Assembly (NCBI GenBank): GCA_027486835.1
Contig: JAIXOJ010000052.1
Location: 24,747 to 88,746, forward strand
DNA: 64,000 nucleotides
Origin: Chitinophagaceae bacterium
GTDB lineage: Bacteria > Bacteroidota > Bacteroidia > Chitinophagales > Chitinophagaceae
Direction: 5' to 3'
Shown here: piece by piece, positions 49,301 through 56,923 of the stretch
Layout of the letters: each line of letters opens with the position of its first letter
How positions within the stretch are numbered: position 1 is the first letter of the stretch
Notes under the pieces: model-generated
Database searches by the model: none
What the model saw: the letters and a program-made list of their open reading frames with translations, nothing else
What the model was told of the DNA's origin: nothing
Translations under genes and position numbers: made by a program

Positions 49301-49676
49301 CTTTGCTTTTGTAATAGATGGCAATGGCAGAACCAATATCAATTTGCTGTCAACGGTTAAAAACAATGGATTTGCTACACCTGCTGCTTTCACACAAACC
49401 TTGATGGAGAATCCCAATGCTACACCTGCAACCTTCAACATTTATCCCAACCCCATCTTTGGAACGGATGCTACGGTACAACTTAAAGGCATGGCCAAAG
49501 GTGTATATACCATAAAAGTGGTGAATAATTCAGGCGTATTTGTTCAACAATCACAGCTCAATCATGCTGGTGGCAATGCAGCTTATTTCTTGAAAGTGCC
49601 GCGCACTAAAGGAATCTATACGATAGAATTAATCGGCAAAACCGTTGCGCAATACCAAAAAATTATCGTGCAATAA
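43383..49676 (+). CDS. Giant secreted lyase-like protein with T9SS type A tail, paralogue 2
   Basis: 2097 aa, the same domain order as its upstream neighbour: signal peptide, two DUF8202/LamG-like modules, FnIII-like domain, heparinase/alginate-lyase-like region (NFYEAIGKDQITGTLLVMLA, then NRQDMGGHTLPNKNN) and a type A sorting domain (FNIYPNPIFGTDATVQL, then KGIYTIELIG). The first 100 residues and the segment around 340-420 are almost identical to paralogue 1, even at silent sites, whereas other parts differ widely. The histidine-rich catalytic loop of classical heparinases (HxHxD) is replaced by GGHTLPNK in both copies, so activity is uncertain. It is transcribed from its own homologous leader and ends at a strong terminator. 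Confidence 0.8.
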   Translation: MKRNLLPFCSLINAAPKKLTAYLLYNGKRTTYLMVTSLLLLHLAVSAQSYYPGGLPSSVINVWHDASDPSSLTYSIGTSYAATGLTGSGTISTNTITTTATVNGLASGNIIRWGSNTVDYTVQSVSGTTITLTANLLATFTAQTINRKDSNLVSQWRDKSGKNMHALQATVGSQPMLNTLNGKNIVEFYGPKNINIASNAYLDPSTGYNLAQAVFVYNDAPTSVTDFRYGTYTRNTGGMNTNTPIIGLRYITGDGKYEAGLSQNNSGLMVTGIPDLRNQWSLLENYVPVGYNKEYLTVNGGNTVSNGNYTVAFASSANAVSIGNRTTYPIPVHWGVSETILTGSPIGNSGRKILETYLAWKWGMQAKLPSALLNLFNPSNSSFSNKIVGIGKEANGDSIVSTGSNDGLGFSNTSFLKDSGDYIIAAHNGLTSTSSIATDFTRSNRIWYLSKTDASNNGGNINLFFNFTAIGLTLDTTTYNYSILFNATDPTFATGTNSFITTNSFTQDISGTQLSYSIDAVNLSTGYYTVVYTPKATTTFSTIPYAPAGFAKSQFNLWFDASDTSTITQSAGSISKWTDKVNGLQAIPTNSTYNPVLSVLNGKNIIEFNGIKNLNIADNALLDPTDGYHLAQSVFVYSDAPTSLTDSRYGTYTRNTFGSNTPQLSVRYLAADSKYEAGFCRNNSGYIIGGFPDLRGSWSVLQNDVPLGYAKSYVTLNGGGNENDTASFVNFTNAVTIGNRNTYPAAVHWGIGETLLTGSAVGNSGRKIIASYMGWKWGMQSKLNAFQLALFNPSDSNYAQKIIGIGTESGSDSISYTATHEGLSIANVNSTAGFLREAGDYILAGHNGATGTATIGTYFTKWNRAWFINKTDVGGFGGNINLAFDFAEYGINGFLDMLSKKYYLLYNPTNGAFNSGNNYIIPITSYQKINGTAQISFALDAINLPSGYYTIVYGNSEKPTSSIPYITNFISPTITVSPAPIMISVLAGNTVNYLNWNADSIGYAVVNYKIYVSLNGGAVALLDSVAPTQTNYAHYNLTNGSSYTYTVVAQYAPGKQSVASNSITGVPNVNTPVWAAKPQYAGNGKVLMKGLVATMNYTPFKYYYEIVSGSGHTSGYQSNAAYSDTGLTNGSTYSYRYKYMDSTKGASTESGWSSTETVTLYDSCRGGFTYNLAYLDPNTIDPRKWGIYPTVINPLSPDTTGLRFIKHAPAFGIHPRMYCNPEDTTEIKNRLNTTYSGRAISRFIHANTTLIQLGQSGYNKNGAYNKDTLGAYILGNVGANDVKSYYDKLAVGDTTGYYNLWGNNSTKLSYQLSFEAFECWLYKGTTDATTGTSYTTRATKLGNAILTWARACLKDPNPANALNYNNRDRIGGFNMAIIYDFLYPQMTTNQRDTIRLVLSKIACSPSDLHGFDAPSYTCITNHATFGYEIFPNMAIEGETGYTARVDSGLKSWVKTAYNFFNHGMYAPTGNFYEAIGKDQITGTLLVMLAKRGYSFFGHPAIKNYGKKYLPAITQPFGYSFIGTDLIGGTQNVNGTYADDAATGGYRYNAMDIVGLKWMYPRDTAIDFVWKNYIQRQKANAASFSNYYNYGNFAPNLAYFNYNIPGAIYASDYFQMPFTTQAQAANGNNKLYFDSLGGYAVLRSGFDSTAATLFYHNRQDMGGHTLPNKNNISFSAMGRIWIPSATSNGNSQFGLVTTANSFSGILVNGYGIPSDSTGSNANANLRIAPGKVVYYNNSPNLLSIAGDVKESFSNLWSQGLFTSTQENPYLFAQGASKVLESQNSFRYASGFSFDNYSFYNQLAFNDTYTPVPLYSKIVRVPTTNQMQKVFRTIAMVPSAKPYVLIADDVQKNNSVNNYKWIAQLAKDLTYTTSVSLVDSNYKNDLIFAEPAGTGNRRFLVRILNNTGAINPAVPGVTDSFNIVSPKRLIVESNSIDPKFRILLFAYNNGDALPKTKWNAAHDTLQVGFADSIKTFAFVIDGNGRTNINLLSTVKNNGFATPAAFTQTLMENPNATPATFNIYPNPIFGTDATVQLKGMAKGVYTIKVVNNSGVFVQQSQLNHAGGNAAYFLKVPRTKGIYTIELIGKTVAQYQKIIVQ

Positions 49677-49718
49677 ATTCAGTCGAGCATGCCTTTTAAC
49701 TCCGACTTGTGCTAAAAC

Positions 49719-49752
49719 AAAAAGTGCAGACTTTAACAAGTCTGCACTTTTT
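49719..49752 (+). terminator. Rho-independent terminator of paralogue 2
   Basis: AAAAAGTGCAGACTT (49719-49733) pairs with AAGTCTGCACTTTTT (49738-49752), with more Ts after it. It begins 42 bp after the stop codon. Confidence 0.88.
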
Positions 49753-49813
49753 TTATGGCTATTTTTTTGTGGCGGGGGTGCTGACTTCTTAAACACTAAA
49801 CAGAGATGGGTAT

Positions 49814-49977
49814 TTATTTTATCGATTTAGGCAAACCCGTCTTTACCAAAATTTCATTAGCTCTTTTTAATTTCTCTAGAAACAAGTTTTTCTCTTTAAA
49901 TCGCTCTAGTTTTTGTCTATTACAATTATTGGGACTTTTGAATTATTTAATTTCTCAATCGCATGTTCAATTATCAT
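49814..49977 (-). pseudogene. Possible small gene remnant with one frameshift
   Basis: On the minus strand an ATG at 49977 reads MIIEHAIEKLNNSKVPIIVI then stops. Shifting by one base near 49905 continues KLERFKEKNLFLEKLKRANE and ILVKTGLPKSIK to a TAA at 49814. The second part is strongly coiled-coil-like. The family is not recognised and the evidence is weak. Confidence 0.3.
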
Positions 49978-50084
49978 TTTATTTTATTTTTAGTGAAAAC
50001 TATCCTAATGATTTAGCCCTCTTACCAAATTTCCCGTGTACACAAATAACAAAACACTCCCAACTATATACAAAGAGATATTTT

Positions 50085-50200
50085 TAATAAACTGATTGGG
50101 TTTTGTAAAAATGCTATTATAATATTGGTATTAAGCTAAGTTAGGATTTTGCTCAATTTGAAACACTGTTAAGAATTTAGCGAAGGATACGAGCTGGGGG
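50085..50200. repeat. Dispersed repeat, copy 1
   Basis: Related to 51345-51474 and 56349-56476. The best conserved part is TCAATTTGAAACACTG, a few bases, then TTTAGCGAAGGATACGAGC. It lies downstream of the Fic remnant. It carries no frame. Confidence 0.6.
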
Positions 50201-50333
50201 TGATAAAAACTGGAAGATACTAAAAGTCGTTCTTGGTTAAGACCAGCTTACATACCAATAAACATCTACACTATGAAGTTTGGTACAGTTTATTCAACCA
50301 ATACTATGAATAGTAAACCCATTTTTTTCATAC

Positions 50334-50942
50334 TTATTTTAATGATTTTGTTAGTAATTCTATAATCAGGTCTTCTAAAATTTTAACGTCACTTTTAATA
50401 GTTCCAGGCATTTAGCGTTCGTAAACATTAGCATTATCTGGTGGATTTAAATGTAGCAACCAACCTTTTTCTAAAGCTAATAATCGAATAAATTCTCTTT
50501 GAGTACGCCCATTCCCCTCCCTGAAAGGGTGCAAGTAGTTGATGTTGTCTAAAATTTCAGCTAATTGGTTCGCAATCCTTTCTTTGTCTGTTTCTTTAAT
50601 TTTTTTGTATTCAAAAAACAAATTATCGATATAATTAAAAGCGGTATTAAATCGACTAGTTGGAAAGAATTGTTTGCCGCCTTTATTTATTTCTACTACT
50701 CTAGCTTTTTCTGCCCAACTATATATATCTTGAAACAGATGCTCGTGTATTACAAATAGACTTTTAATTCCGCTAATTATAATTGGGTTAATGAACAGTT
50801 CTTGTACCCGCTTTGAAACTGCCCCACTTTCAGCAAATAATAAAACATCTAACTCCGTGATTTCCGCTAGATTTCGAAGCACACCTGTTTTCGGATCAGT
50901 TTAATTATAGTCGGGGTCATCATTGCTGTAGGAATTATTCAT
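50334..50942 (-). pseudogene. Fic-family toxin interrupted by two in-frame TAA stops
   Basis: Reading from ATG 50942 through to TAA 50334 gives one continuous Fic protein of about 202 codons, apart from TAA at codon 14 (50903-50901) and TAA at 50414-50412. The middle holds the intact Fic active site HPFREGNGRTQREF, the AMP-transfer motif HxFx(D/E)GNGRxxR. Sequence after the second stop (MPGTIKSDVKILEDLIIELL) is the family's usual C-terminal helix, and both stops fall where a Tyr is expected, by my memory of the family. A reinitiated central fragment could still be made. It overlaps the antitoxin by 8 bp. Confidence 0.7.
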
Positions 50943-51156
50943 ACGCTTTATCTTTTGCAATCTTTATGAATTCTGCAAAATTGACTTTACCAACTATATA
51001 ATCCCTGATAATTGAAATTCCCTTCGGAGTTGGCTCAAACCCTTCAAACATATTACTGCCAATAGCATTTGCAGTACTTTCCAACGTTTCAAGGTTTTCA
51101 AATTGTACACCCATCAATGTAAGTTTATTTCGATCAATAGAAATCGACTTATACAT
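50935..51156 (-). CDS. VbhA-like antitoxin of a Fic toxin
   Basis: 73 aa. Residues 34-39 read SNMFEG, matching the (S/T)xxxE(G/N) motif whose Glu blocks the Fic active site in class I antitoxins. The C-terminal part (IIRDYIVGKVNFAEFIKIAK) fits the VbhA-type helical domain. It directly precedes and overlaps the fic frame, as in intact vbhA-fic pairs. The antitoxin is complete; the toxin is not. Confidence 0.75.
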   Translation of the reverse strand: MYKSISIDRNKLTLMGVQFENLETLESTANAIGSNMFEGFEPTPKGISIIRDYIVGKVNFAEFIKIAKDKAYE

Positions 51157-51344
51157 ATATCCCAGTCAGTTTTTTTTTGTAAAATTATGGTTAATGGATA
51201 CATATTTTGCTGCCTATTTATCAAGAATGATAAAAAGCAAAGTATAAACAGAAGCAAAATAAGCTGGAAGATATTGTCCAGCTAGTGCGAACTTAAAGCG
51301 CTTGCTATTCACTTAGTTATTCCAGATAGATTTCCTATTCCAAA

Positions 51345-51474
51345 GGGCAAGTTGTCTTAAATGATAACTAGGTTATGCTAACACGCTATTGTGATCTTTA
51401 TATGCCAAGAAGGGGCTCCTCAATTTGAAACACTGCGAAGTAATTAGCGAAAGGTACGAGCGACAAGCTCTCAG
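51345..51474. repeat. Dispersed repeat, copy 2
   Basis: It starts GGCAAGTTGTCTTAAA and ends AAACACTGCGAAGTAATTAG then CGAAAGGTACGAGCGACA. Related copies lie at 50085-50200 and 56349-56476. It sits upstream of the Fic antitoxin. Confidence 0.65.
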
Positions 51475-51513
51475 CAGCGGGTCGATTACTTGATTAACCA
51501 AAATAGTATTCTT

Positions 51514-51975
51514 TTATTCCTTTAGTTTTAATTCTCTGGGTACACTTAAATCCTGTCGCTTATGTAAATATTCTGCTCTATTATAGGGTCCATGAACATT
51601 GGAATAGTGTGCAAGATGTGTTAATGTATCTAAACTATATTGACCTTTTTCTTTTTTATTGATTATCCAATATTGACGAAAAGTGCTTTTTTCAAAAAGT
51701 TTATTTCTTTTTTTTAGATCATACTTAGGATTGTTATACGTACACTTAAAAATACTGTCGATAGGCTTTTGCTCTGCAATTATATAGGCGGAGTCAAAAC
51801 AATAGTTAACAATACTAGGACTAATCAACCCAATGCCTCTTGAATCTAACATAACAGAATAGCTATTTGCATCATAATCTAATTTATACCCATTACCCAA
51901 ATCAATAGGGTACTTGGAATTACATGATATCAAAAGCATAATGAACCATATATCTAAAACTACTTTTTTATTCAT
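51514..51975 (-). CDS. Small putative lipoprotein of unknown function
   Basis: 153 aa. The N-terminus MNKKVVLDIWFIMLLISCNS has a lipobox-like LLISC, so lipidation at Cys18 is likely. The rest is mixed alpha/beta with a conserved-looking core (YWIINKKEKGQYSLDTLTHL). A 57-codon frame overlaps its start by ATGA. No family assigned. Confidence 0.6.
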   Translation of the reverse strand: MNKKVVLDIWFIMLLISCNSKYPIDLGNGYKLDYDANSYSVMLDSRGIGLISPSIVNYCFDSAYIIAEQKPIDSIFKCTYNNPKYDLKKRNKLFEKSTFRQYWIINKKEKGQYSLDTLTHLAHYSNVHGPYNRAEYLHKRQDLSVPRELKLKE

Positions 51976-52145
51976 ACCCCATTATTTTGAAACTGTAACG
52001 ACTCCACAAGCCAGTAAATCTTAAAAGTCCCCACAAACCTAGCTATCATCAGCTTTTCTTGCGTTCTATTAGCTTTATTTCGGCCAATCGACTTTTGGTT
52101 CACAAATTCATTTTCAATTAACACCTCTTTGGAAAGTGCAATCAT
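51972..52145 (-). CDS. Possible 57-aa protein coupled to the lipoprotein gene
   Basis: ATG 52145 reads MIALSKEVLIENEFVNQKSI, continues GRNKANRTQEKLMIARFVGT, and ends with a TGA that overlaps the next ATG (ATGA). Translational coupling and normal composition favour a gene; the short length and lack of a known family leave doubt. Confidence 0.35.
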   Translation of the reverse strand: MIALSKEVLIENEFVNQKSIGRNKANRTQEKLMIARFVGTFKIYWLVESLQFQNNGV

Positions 52146-52310
52146 GCTAAAATAAATGGAAAAGGGAAACTCATTAACCTATTTACCCCTTCCCAAAAAT
52201 ACAACCCAGCCAGGTTGAAAAAGCTTTAATTATAGGCTTAAATGCAACGGTGCTTAACATACATTTGCCCACATGGCAGTCATTGCTTAAACCTGCCCCA
52301 GATTGCTTAT

Positions 52311-55295
52311 ATGCTTAAATGGAAAAAAGGGCTTTCCCCTTACAAAAAAATTGTTTTTGCCTTAGCATTGTTGCTAACAGCCAAAATACTAACCGCGCAA
52401 ACCGTATCTATTTATGTTTCCCCTAATGGCGCAAACACGGGAAATGGTTCTAGCCCTACCAACTCGGTTTCTTTAAGTAGGGCATGTACTGTGATGAACG
52501 CTTTCCCAAATGATACATGTATAGTTTGGCTGGATGATGGTTTTTACAGTACGCTTTCCTTGAATAGTTCTAACACAAGAAAGGCTACCGCTCCGGCTTT
52601 TTTTAAGGCAATACATCCATTGAAAGCCATTTTTCAGCCTTTAACCAATATTGATACCCTTAACTTTCAACCCATTCCAAATACCATTAAAGACCGCATC
52701 ATCGACAGTGTTGCCAAAAACAAGGTGAAGCAATTGCCCCTTGCTCCTTACCTACTTAAAAACATGTCGGTTTGGCCCAACACATTTGGCATAGCTAACT
52801 TAACTGCACCTAAGTTTTACAACAATGGGTCGGTTTTGCCGATGTCTCGTTATCCAAAAGATAGCAACATGACCATGAAAAAAGTATTGAATAATGGTAT
52901 TAATAAACAAATGCCTGGCGGAACATTTGTGTATAGAAACAAACGATGCAAATATTGGCTCAATGCATTAGCTGATGATGGAGTATTCCTTTCTGGAGCC
53001 TGGCGGGTTCCGTGGCAAGTTGATGTGGTAAAAACACAAGTAATTGATACAGTGGCAGATACTATTCAGCAAGTAGTAGGGATTCCATTAGGTATTGGCG
53101 ATAAATATGCCCGTCCTGCTGGCAATGGTAAAGAGCCTTATTGGGCCATTAATCTAGTGGAAGAAATCAGTAAGCCGGGCGAATGGAGCATTAATTTCAA
53201 AAACCAAATGTTGTACATGTGGTTGCCTGAAAATGCCAAAATACAAGTGGCTAGTGATGCAACCATACCCGCCATTAGTATAGCAGACGTGAGCAATGTC
53301 CATTTCCAAGGCATTGCAATCCTAGGCGGTGCTGGCGATGGATTTTACCTAAAGAATTGTACCAATGTATTGATTGCTGGATGCAATATTTCCAATAATG
53401 CGGGAAATGCAGTTACCATTCTCGGAGGCAGTAATTGTACCGTTCAAAGCAACGACCTGCACCACCAGGGTGGTGCAGGGGTTAAGGTATCCGCTGCTAA
53501 TTATCTTACCGACCAAAAAAATGTAACCCTTTGCAACCACCAAATCATCAACAACCACATTTATACGGTTGCTGTAGAAAAGCAAGTGTATTTTCCTTCA
53601 ATTGATGTTTCTACTGCCATTGGTACTTATGTGGGGTATAATCTTTTGAACGATGCCCCGCAAATTGGCATCTATTGGGGCGGCAACAGCCATACCATAG
53701 AATACAACGAAGCCTATGATATGGGTAATAAATATGGAGGTGCATCTGCCTTTTACAGAACGGGCAATTTTGCAGATAGAGGTAATAAAGTAAGGTTCAA
53801 CTTTGTCCACGAAAGCCCCTTCGGTGGTGGCATTTCCGAAGACAACAATGGAACAGGTGACAGTATTTATTACAACATCATTGCCAACACTTTTCTTGCA
53901 ACCAACAACAATGGTGGCTATGCCGATGTGTTTTCTAACAATATTTATGTGGGCAACGTGCCTGCACATTCCAGTGGAATCACTAAAGACACTGCAGCTG
54001 ATTATATAAAAATGTATAAAAACTTGCAAACCATTTATATTGGTAGTGCGGCTTATAGAGCGGCTTACCCCGATGCAAATGCAATGCTCGATACGGTAAA
54101 TAAGGCCAACAAAGCTTTTGGTTCTTTGCAATGGAACCAGTTTAACTGCAATGTACTTTACAGTAACTCACAAACTTTTGGAGGCATAAAGGACACTGCG
54201 TTTTTCAACACCAATGGCTCACAGAAAACCAGTGCAACCCTCGCCACAGGGGCAGCTTTTAAAACTTATGGAACCATAGTAAAGGATAATTGGAAAATTA
54301 CGGGTCAATTAACCAATTCTATTACACCGTTTAAGATTGACAGCTTAAAAGTGGTGGCTGCCTTTTCCAAACCCTGTGGTAAAGATTGGCACATTCATCG
54401 GATTGGTTTGCATAAAGATGCTTATCGAACAAACATCGATAGTACCGCAACACCAGGGGTTGCACCTAAATTGGGTTGGGTGTCGCACTCCATTCATGGC
54501 GATACCCTTTCACTAAAAGCGCTAGCGGTGAACCCCAATATTGCCAATTGCTTTTCTGCTCCTCAGTTTTATATCGATAGTGTATTGGTTACTATCAACA
54601 ATTTGGTTACCAACAAAGTGGCCTACGATACCGTATCTTATACCCTATCCATTACTGGCATTGCACCGGGCAACCACGTGGTTTATTTTAAGTTGTACGA
54701 TGCGCCTTATTGGAACTATACCGCTCCCCAGCTTAGTTTCACCATCGCTGTTCCCCTCCCGCTTAAAAGATGGTCTTTCCAAGTAAAATTAATCAATGAA
54801 AAAGCCGTTTTAAATTGGGAAACCGATCAAAAAATGGAGGTTGCACATTTTGAGTTAATGAAAAGTACAGATGCCATCCATTTTGCACCCACACAAAAAA
54901 TCAATGCAAATCAGGATGCCGCTGTTGCTAACAAATACGAATGCACCCAACCCCAGCCAGAAGCTATTGCCTACTATAAATTAAAAATGGTGTACCCCGA
55001 CGGGGCTAATTCTTTTAGTGAAACCATCGCCCTTAAAAAACAAAACCAAAATGGACTTTCCATTTTCCCCAACCCTGTTCAGAAAATGCTCTATATCAAT
55101 GCAGGAATAGCATTAAAACACAGCAGCATTACCATTTGCAACCTACAAGGGCAAAATCTAAAAATGCCCATCCAAAACCTCAGTGCAGACGGTAAGGCAG
55201 CATTGGATGTATCAGCTTTGGCAGCAGGTATGTATTGGTTACAACTTACAGATACCCAAGGGCAAACTTATAAGGCTAAATTCTTGAAAGAATAA
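52311..55295 (+). CDS. Secreted parallel beta-helix protein with T9SS type A tail
   Basis: 994 aa from ATG 52311, which gives a signal peptide (MLKWKKGLSPYKK, hydrophobic core, ILTAQ); the frame is open 23 codons further upstream without signal character. The mature start SIYVSPNGANTGNGSS is typical of pectate-lyase-like right-handed beta-helix proteins. Repeats in the middle include VSNVHFQGIAILGGAGDGFY and NVLIAGCNISNNAGNAVTIL. A beta-sandwich region follows at about 800-900. The last 80 residues (LSIFPNPVQKMLYINAG, then LAAGMYWLQLTDTQG) form a type A sorting domain. Likely a polysaccharide-binding or lyase surface protein. It may work with the two giant lyase-like proteins upstream, but it is not in one operon with them. 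Confidence 0.8.
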   Translation: MLKWKKGLSPYKKIVFALALLLTAKILTAQTVSIYVSPNGANTGNGSSPTNSVSLSRACTVMNAFPNDTCIVWLDDGFYSTLSLNSSNTRKATAPAFFKAIHPLKAIFQPLTNIDTLNFQPIPNTIKDRIIDSVAKNKVKQLPLAPYLLKNMSVWPNTFGIANLTAPKFYNNGSVLPMSRYPKDSNMTMKKVLNNGINKQMPGGTFVYRNKRCKYWLNALADDGVFLSGAWRVPWQVDVVKTQVIDTVADTIQQVVGIPLGIGDKYARPAGNGKEPYWAINLVEEISKPGEWSINFKNQMLYMWLPENAKIQVASDATIPAISIADVSNVHFQGIAILGGAGDGFYLKNCTNVLIAGCNISNNAGNAVTILGGSNCTVQSNDLHHQGGAGVKVSAANYLTDQKNVTLCNHQIINNHIYTVAVEKQVYFPSIDVSTAIGTYVGYNLLNDAPQIGIYWGGNSHTIEYNEAYDMGNKYGGASAFYRTGNFADRGNKVRFNFVHESPFGGGISEDNNGTGDSIYYNIIANTFLATNNNGGYADVFSNNIYVGNVPAHSSGITKDTAADYIKMYKNLQTIYIGSAAYRAAYPDANAMLDTVNKANKAFGSLQWNQFNCNVLYSNSQTFGGIKDTAFFNTNGSQKTSATLATGAAFKTYGTIVKDNWKITGQLTNSITPFKIDSLKVVAAFSKPCGKDWHIHRIGLHKDAYRTNIDSTATPGVAPKLGWVSHSIHGDTLSLKALAVNPNIANCFSAPQFYIDSVLVTINNLVTNKVAYDTVSYTLSITGIAPGNHVVYFKLYDAPYWNYTAPQLSFTIAVPLPLKRWSFQVKLINEKAVLNWETDQKMEVAHFELMKSTDAIHFAPTQKINANQDAAVANKYECTQPQPEAIAYYKLKMVYPDGANSFSETIALKKQNQNGLSIFPNPVQKMLYINAGIALKHSSITICNLQGQNLKMPIQNLSADGKAALDVSALAAGMYWLQLTDTQGQTYKAKFLKE

Positions 55296-55323
55296 AGGTT
55301 GCTCCCCATCCCCTACTGCTTCA

Positions 55324-55367
55324 AATAGATGTAGCCACCTCTAAATATTGGGGTGGCTACATCTATT
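55324..55367 (+). terminator. Strong hairpin after the beta-helix gene
   Basis: AATAGATGTAGCCACC (55324-55339) pairs perfectly with GGTGGCTACATCTATT (55352-55367) over a 12-nt loop. There is no clean T-tract, so it may terminate weakly or protect the 3' end of the transcript. Confidence 0.6.
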
Positions 55368-55710
55368 ACTCCTGCTTTACCTTTTAATTATCATAACTAG
55401 ATGACTAGTTATGGTAATCACCTAAAAAAAGCAACCGACCTGGCTGCATATAGGTTTTTCGTTTTTCTGTACCAAACTGCTAGGGCACTAAGGTTTGATA
55501 AATGCTGACTACCAAAAAACAAGTTATATGCGCCAAATAAACAAAGTGTAAAAAAAATCCTGTAATCAATTCCAGACAAACATTCCAGTTCCCTCTCCCT
55601 TGGAGAGGGGTTGGGGTGAGGTTTAATTTTGGGGGAGCGAAAAAGCTTTTTACTGCACCAAACTGCTATTCTGTTGAAGTTTGATAAACGCCAAATAATC
55701 CTTCCAAAAA
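55368..55710. repeat. Gene-free stretch with a REP-like palindrome and a short duplicated motif
   Basis: CCCTCTCCCTTGGAGAGGGG and the following TTGGGGTGAGG (55588-55620) form a GC-rich palindromic element of a type common between Bacteroidota genes. A motif ACCAAACTGCTA...GGTTTGATAAA near 55472-55503 recurs as ACCAAACTGCTA...AGTTTGATAAA near 55657-55688. No gene is seen. Confidence 0.5.
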
Positions 55711-56130
55711 CTACTCACCTCGTTCAATCCTGTGGACGTTATCTAGAATTTCCTTTACAGATAAAACAGCAGTATGGTAACCTTCAATCAAGGTCTCCAA
55801 ATAATCAGAGAGTTCAGTTATATTCTTGGGCAATTTTTTGAATTCTTTTTCTATGGTTTTGTTGCTAGCAGCAAGGGATTTAAAAGAGTGATAGGAAATT
55901 AAAAAGTTGTTATACTTATCCTGCAATTCTTCACTTGCTAATGTCAATTCTTTCAAAAACACATGAGAATAGTATTTACAATCTTCCTCGGTTTCTGCAT
56001 CCACATTTTCGAAATTCTGCAAAAATTCATACGATTTTTTATACAAGCAGATCAACAAATAATGATCCTCAGCAAATTGCTTCAAAACAGGATGCTTTAA
56101 ATTCAGTTTAAAAAAATTAGTTGCACTCAT
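55711..56130 (-). CDS. Helical protein of unknown function
   Basis: 139 aa, predicted entirely alpha-helical, no signal or membrane segment (KQFAEDHYLLICLYKKSYEF, then KNITELSDYLETLIEGYHTA). It is monocistronic and lies between a REP-like element and a dispersed repeat. No family recognised. Confidence 0.55.
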   Translation of the reverse strand: MSATNFFKLNLKHPVLKQFAEDHYLLICLYKKSYEFLQNFENVDAETEEDCKYYSHVFLKELTLASEELQDKYNNFLISYHSFKSLAASNKTIEKEFKKLPKNITELSDYLETLIEGYHTAVLSVKEILDNVHRIERGE

Positions 56131-56348
56131 GCTACATAAAATTTTACGATCCCAAGATTAACTTATACTGCAATTATAAAAAATCATTGCAAATAGTTGT
56201 TCATAAAAATCAATTTTCCAATTTTCCAAAACCTTTCTAGATACCTCCAAAGTTTATTCCTCGGCTTTATAGGGTATTTACTTGATACTCCCAGCTCTCA
56301 ACACCCGACATTCGCATAGTTCGCTCCAAAAGAGAACCTATCTTAATA

Positions 56349-56476
56349 GGCAAGTTGTCTTAAACAAATAATTGGGTTTTGCAAACAGGATATGGTAATC
56401 TTGATATTCAGCAACATCAGGTTTTGATCAACTTCAAACACTGCGAAGAACTTAGCAAAGGGTACGAGTGACATGT
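56349..56476. repeat. Dispersed repeat, copy 3
   Basis: It starts GGCAAGTTGTCTTAAACAAA and ends AAACACTGCGAAGAACTTAG then CAAAGGGTACGAGTGACA. It matches the copies at 50085-50200 and 51345-51474 and lies just downstream of the PIN toxin remnant. The rest of the 56131-56501 gap shows nothing else. Confidence 0.65.
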
Positions 56477-56501
56477 TCGCACCAAAGTAGTCTTACAAAC
56501 C

Positions 56502-56923
56502 CTACAAACGTGCGAACCAATTTTCATAAAATACTTTTGGGGTAACAATTTTTGTATATCCAAATGTTTCAAAACTAAAATCTAGAGTGTTTCCAGATAT
56601 AATATAATCTAGTTCTGCTTCTTTGGCCACCTCTAGAAAATTATTATCTGGCATATCTAGCATCAAAGTAATCCGTTCGCTTGGTTCACATAAAACAGAA
56701 ATTTAGATTATTTTTTTACAAAAACTTCTGCGTTTCTACGGAAATTAGGAAACTTATCAAATTTATCTCGGCTTAATACCTCTACATATTCTTGAATTAT
56801 TCGGTTCGATATATGGTGTGTGACCTTGCGAGCAAATACTATTTCATGTAAAATTTTAGAAGGAAAGGATGTTGAAATAAGGGCAGAAACAATCACATTA
56901 GTATCAAGAATTATTTTTTGCAT
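56502..56923 (-). pseudogene. PIN-domain toxin, frameshifted
   Basis: The first 71 codons (MQKIILDTNVIVSALISTSF) are an intact PIN N-terminus with the catalytic Asp in LDTN. The frame ends at TAA 56710-56708, right after a run of seven A (minus strand, 56717-56711). The rest of the domain continues in another frame, CEPSERITLMLDMPDNNFLE and AELDYIISGNTLDF, then TPKVFYENWFARL to a stop at 56502. At least one frameshift and a local stop separate the parts. PIN toxins cleave RNA; this one should be inactive. Confidence 0.68.

Noticed and set aside
49806..50087. 93-codon plus-strand frame after the second giant gene
   Set aside because: Composition is Phe/Leu-rich as in antisense or AT-rich noncoding DNA; the minus strand shows a more protein-like, though broken, frame at 49814-49977.
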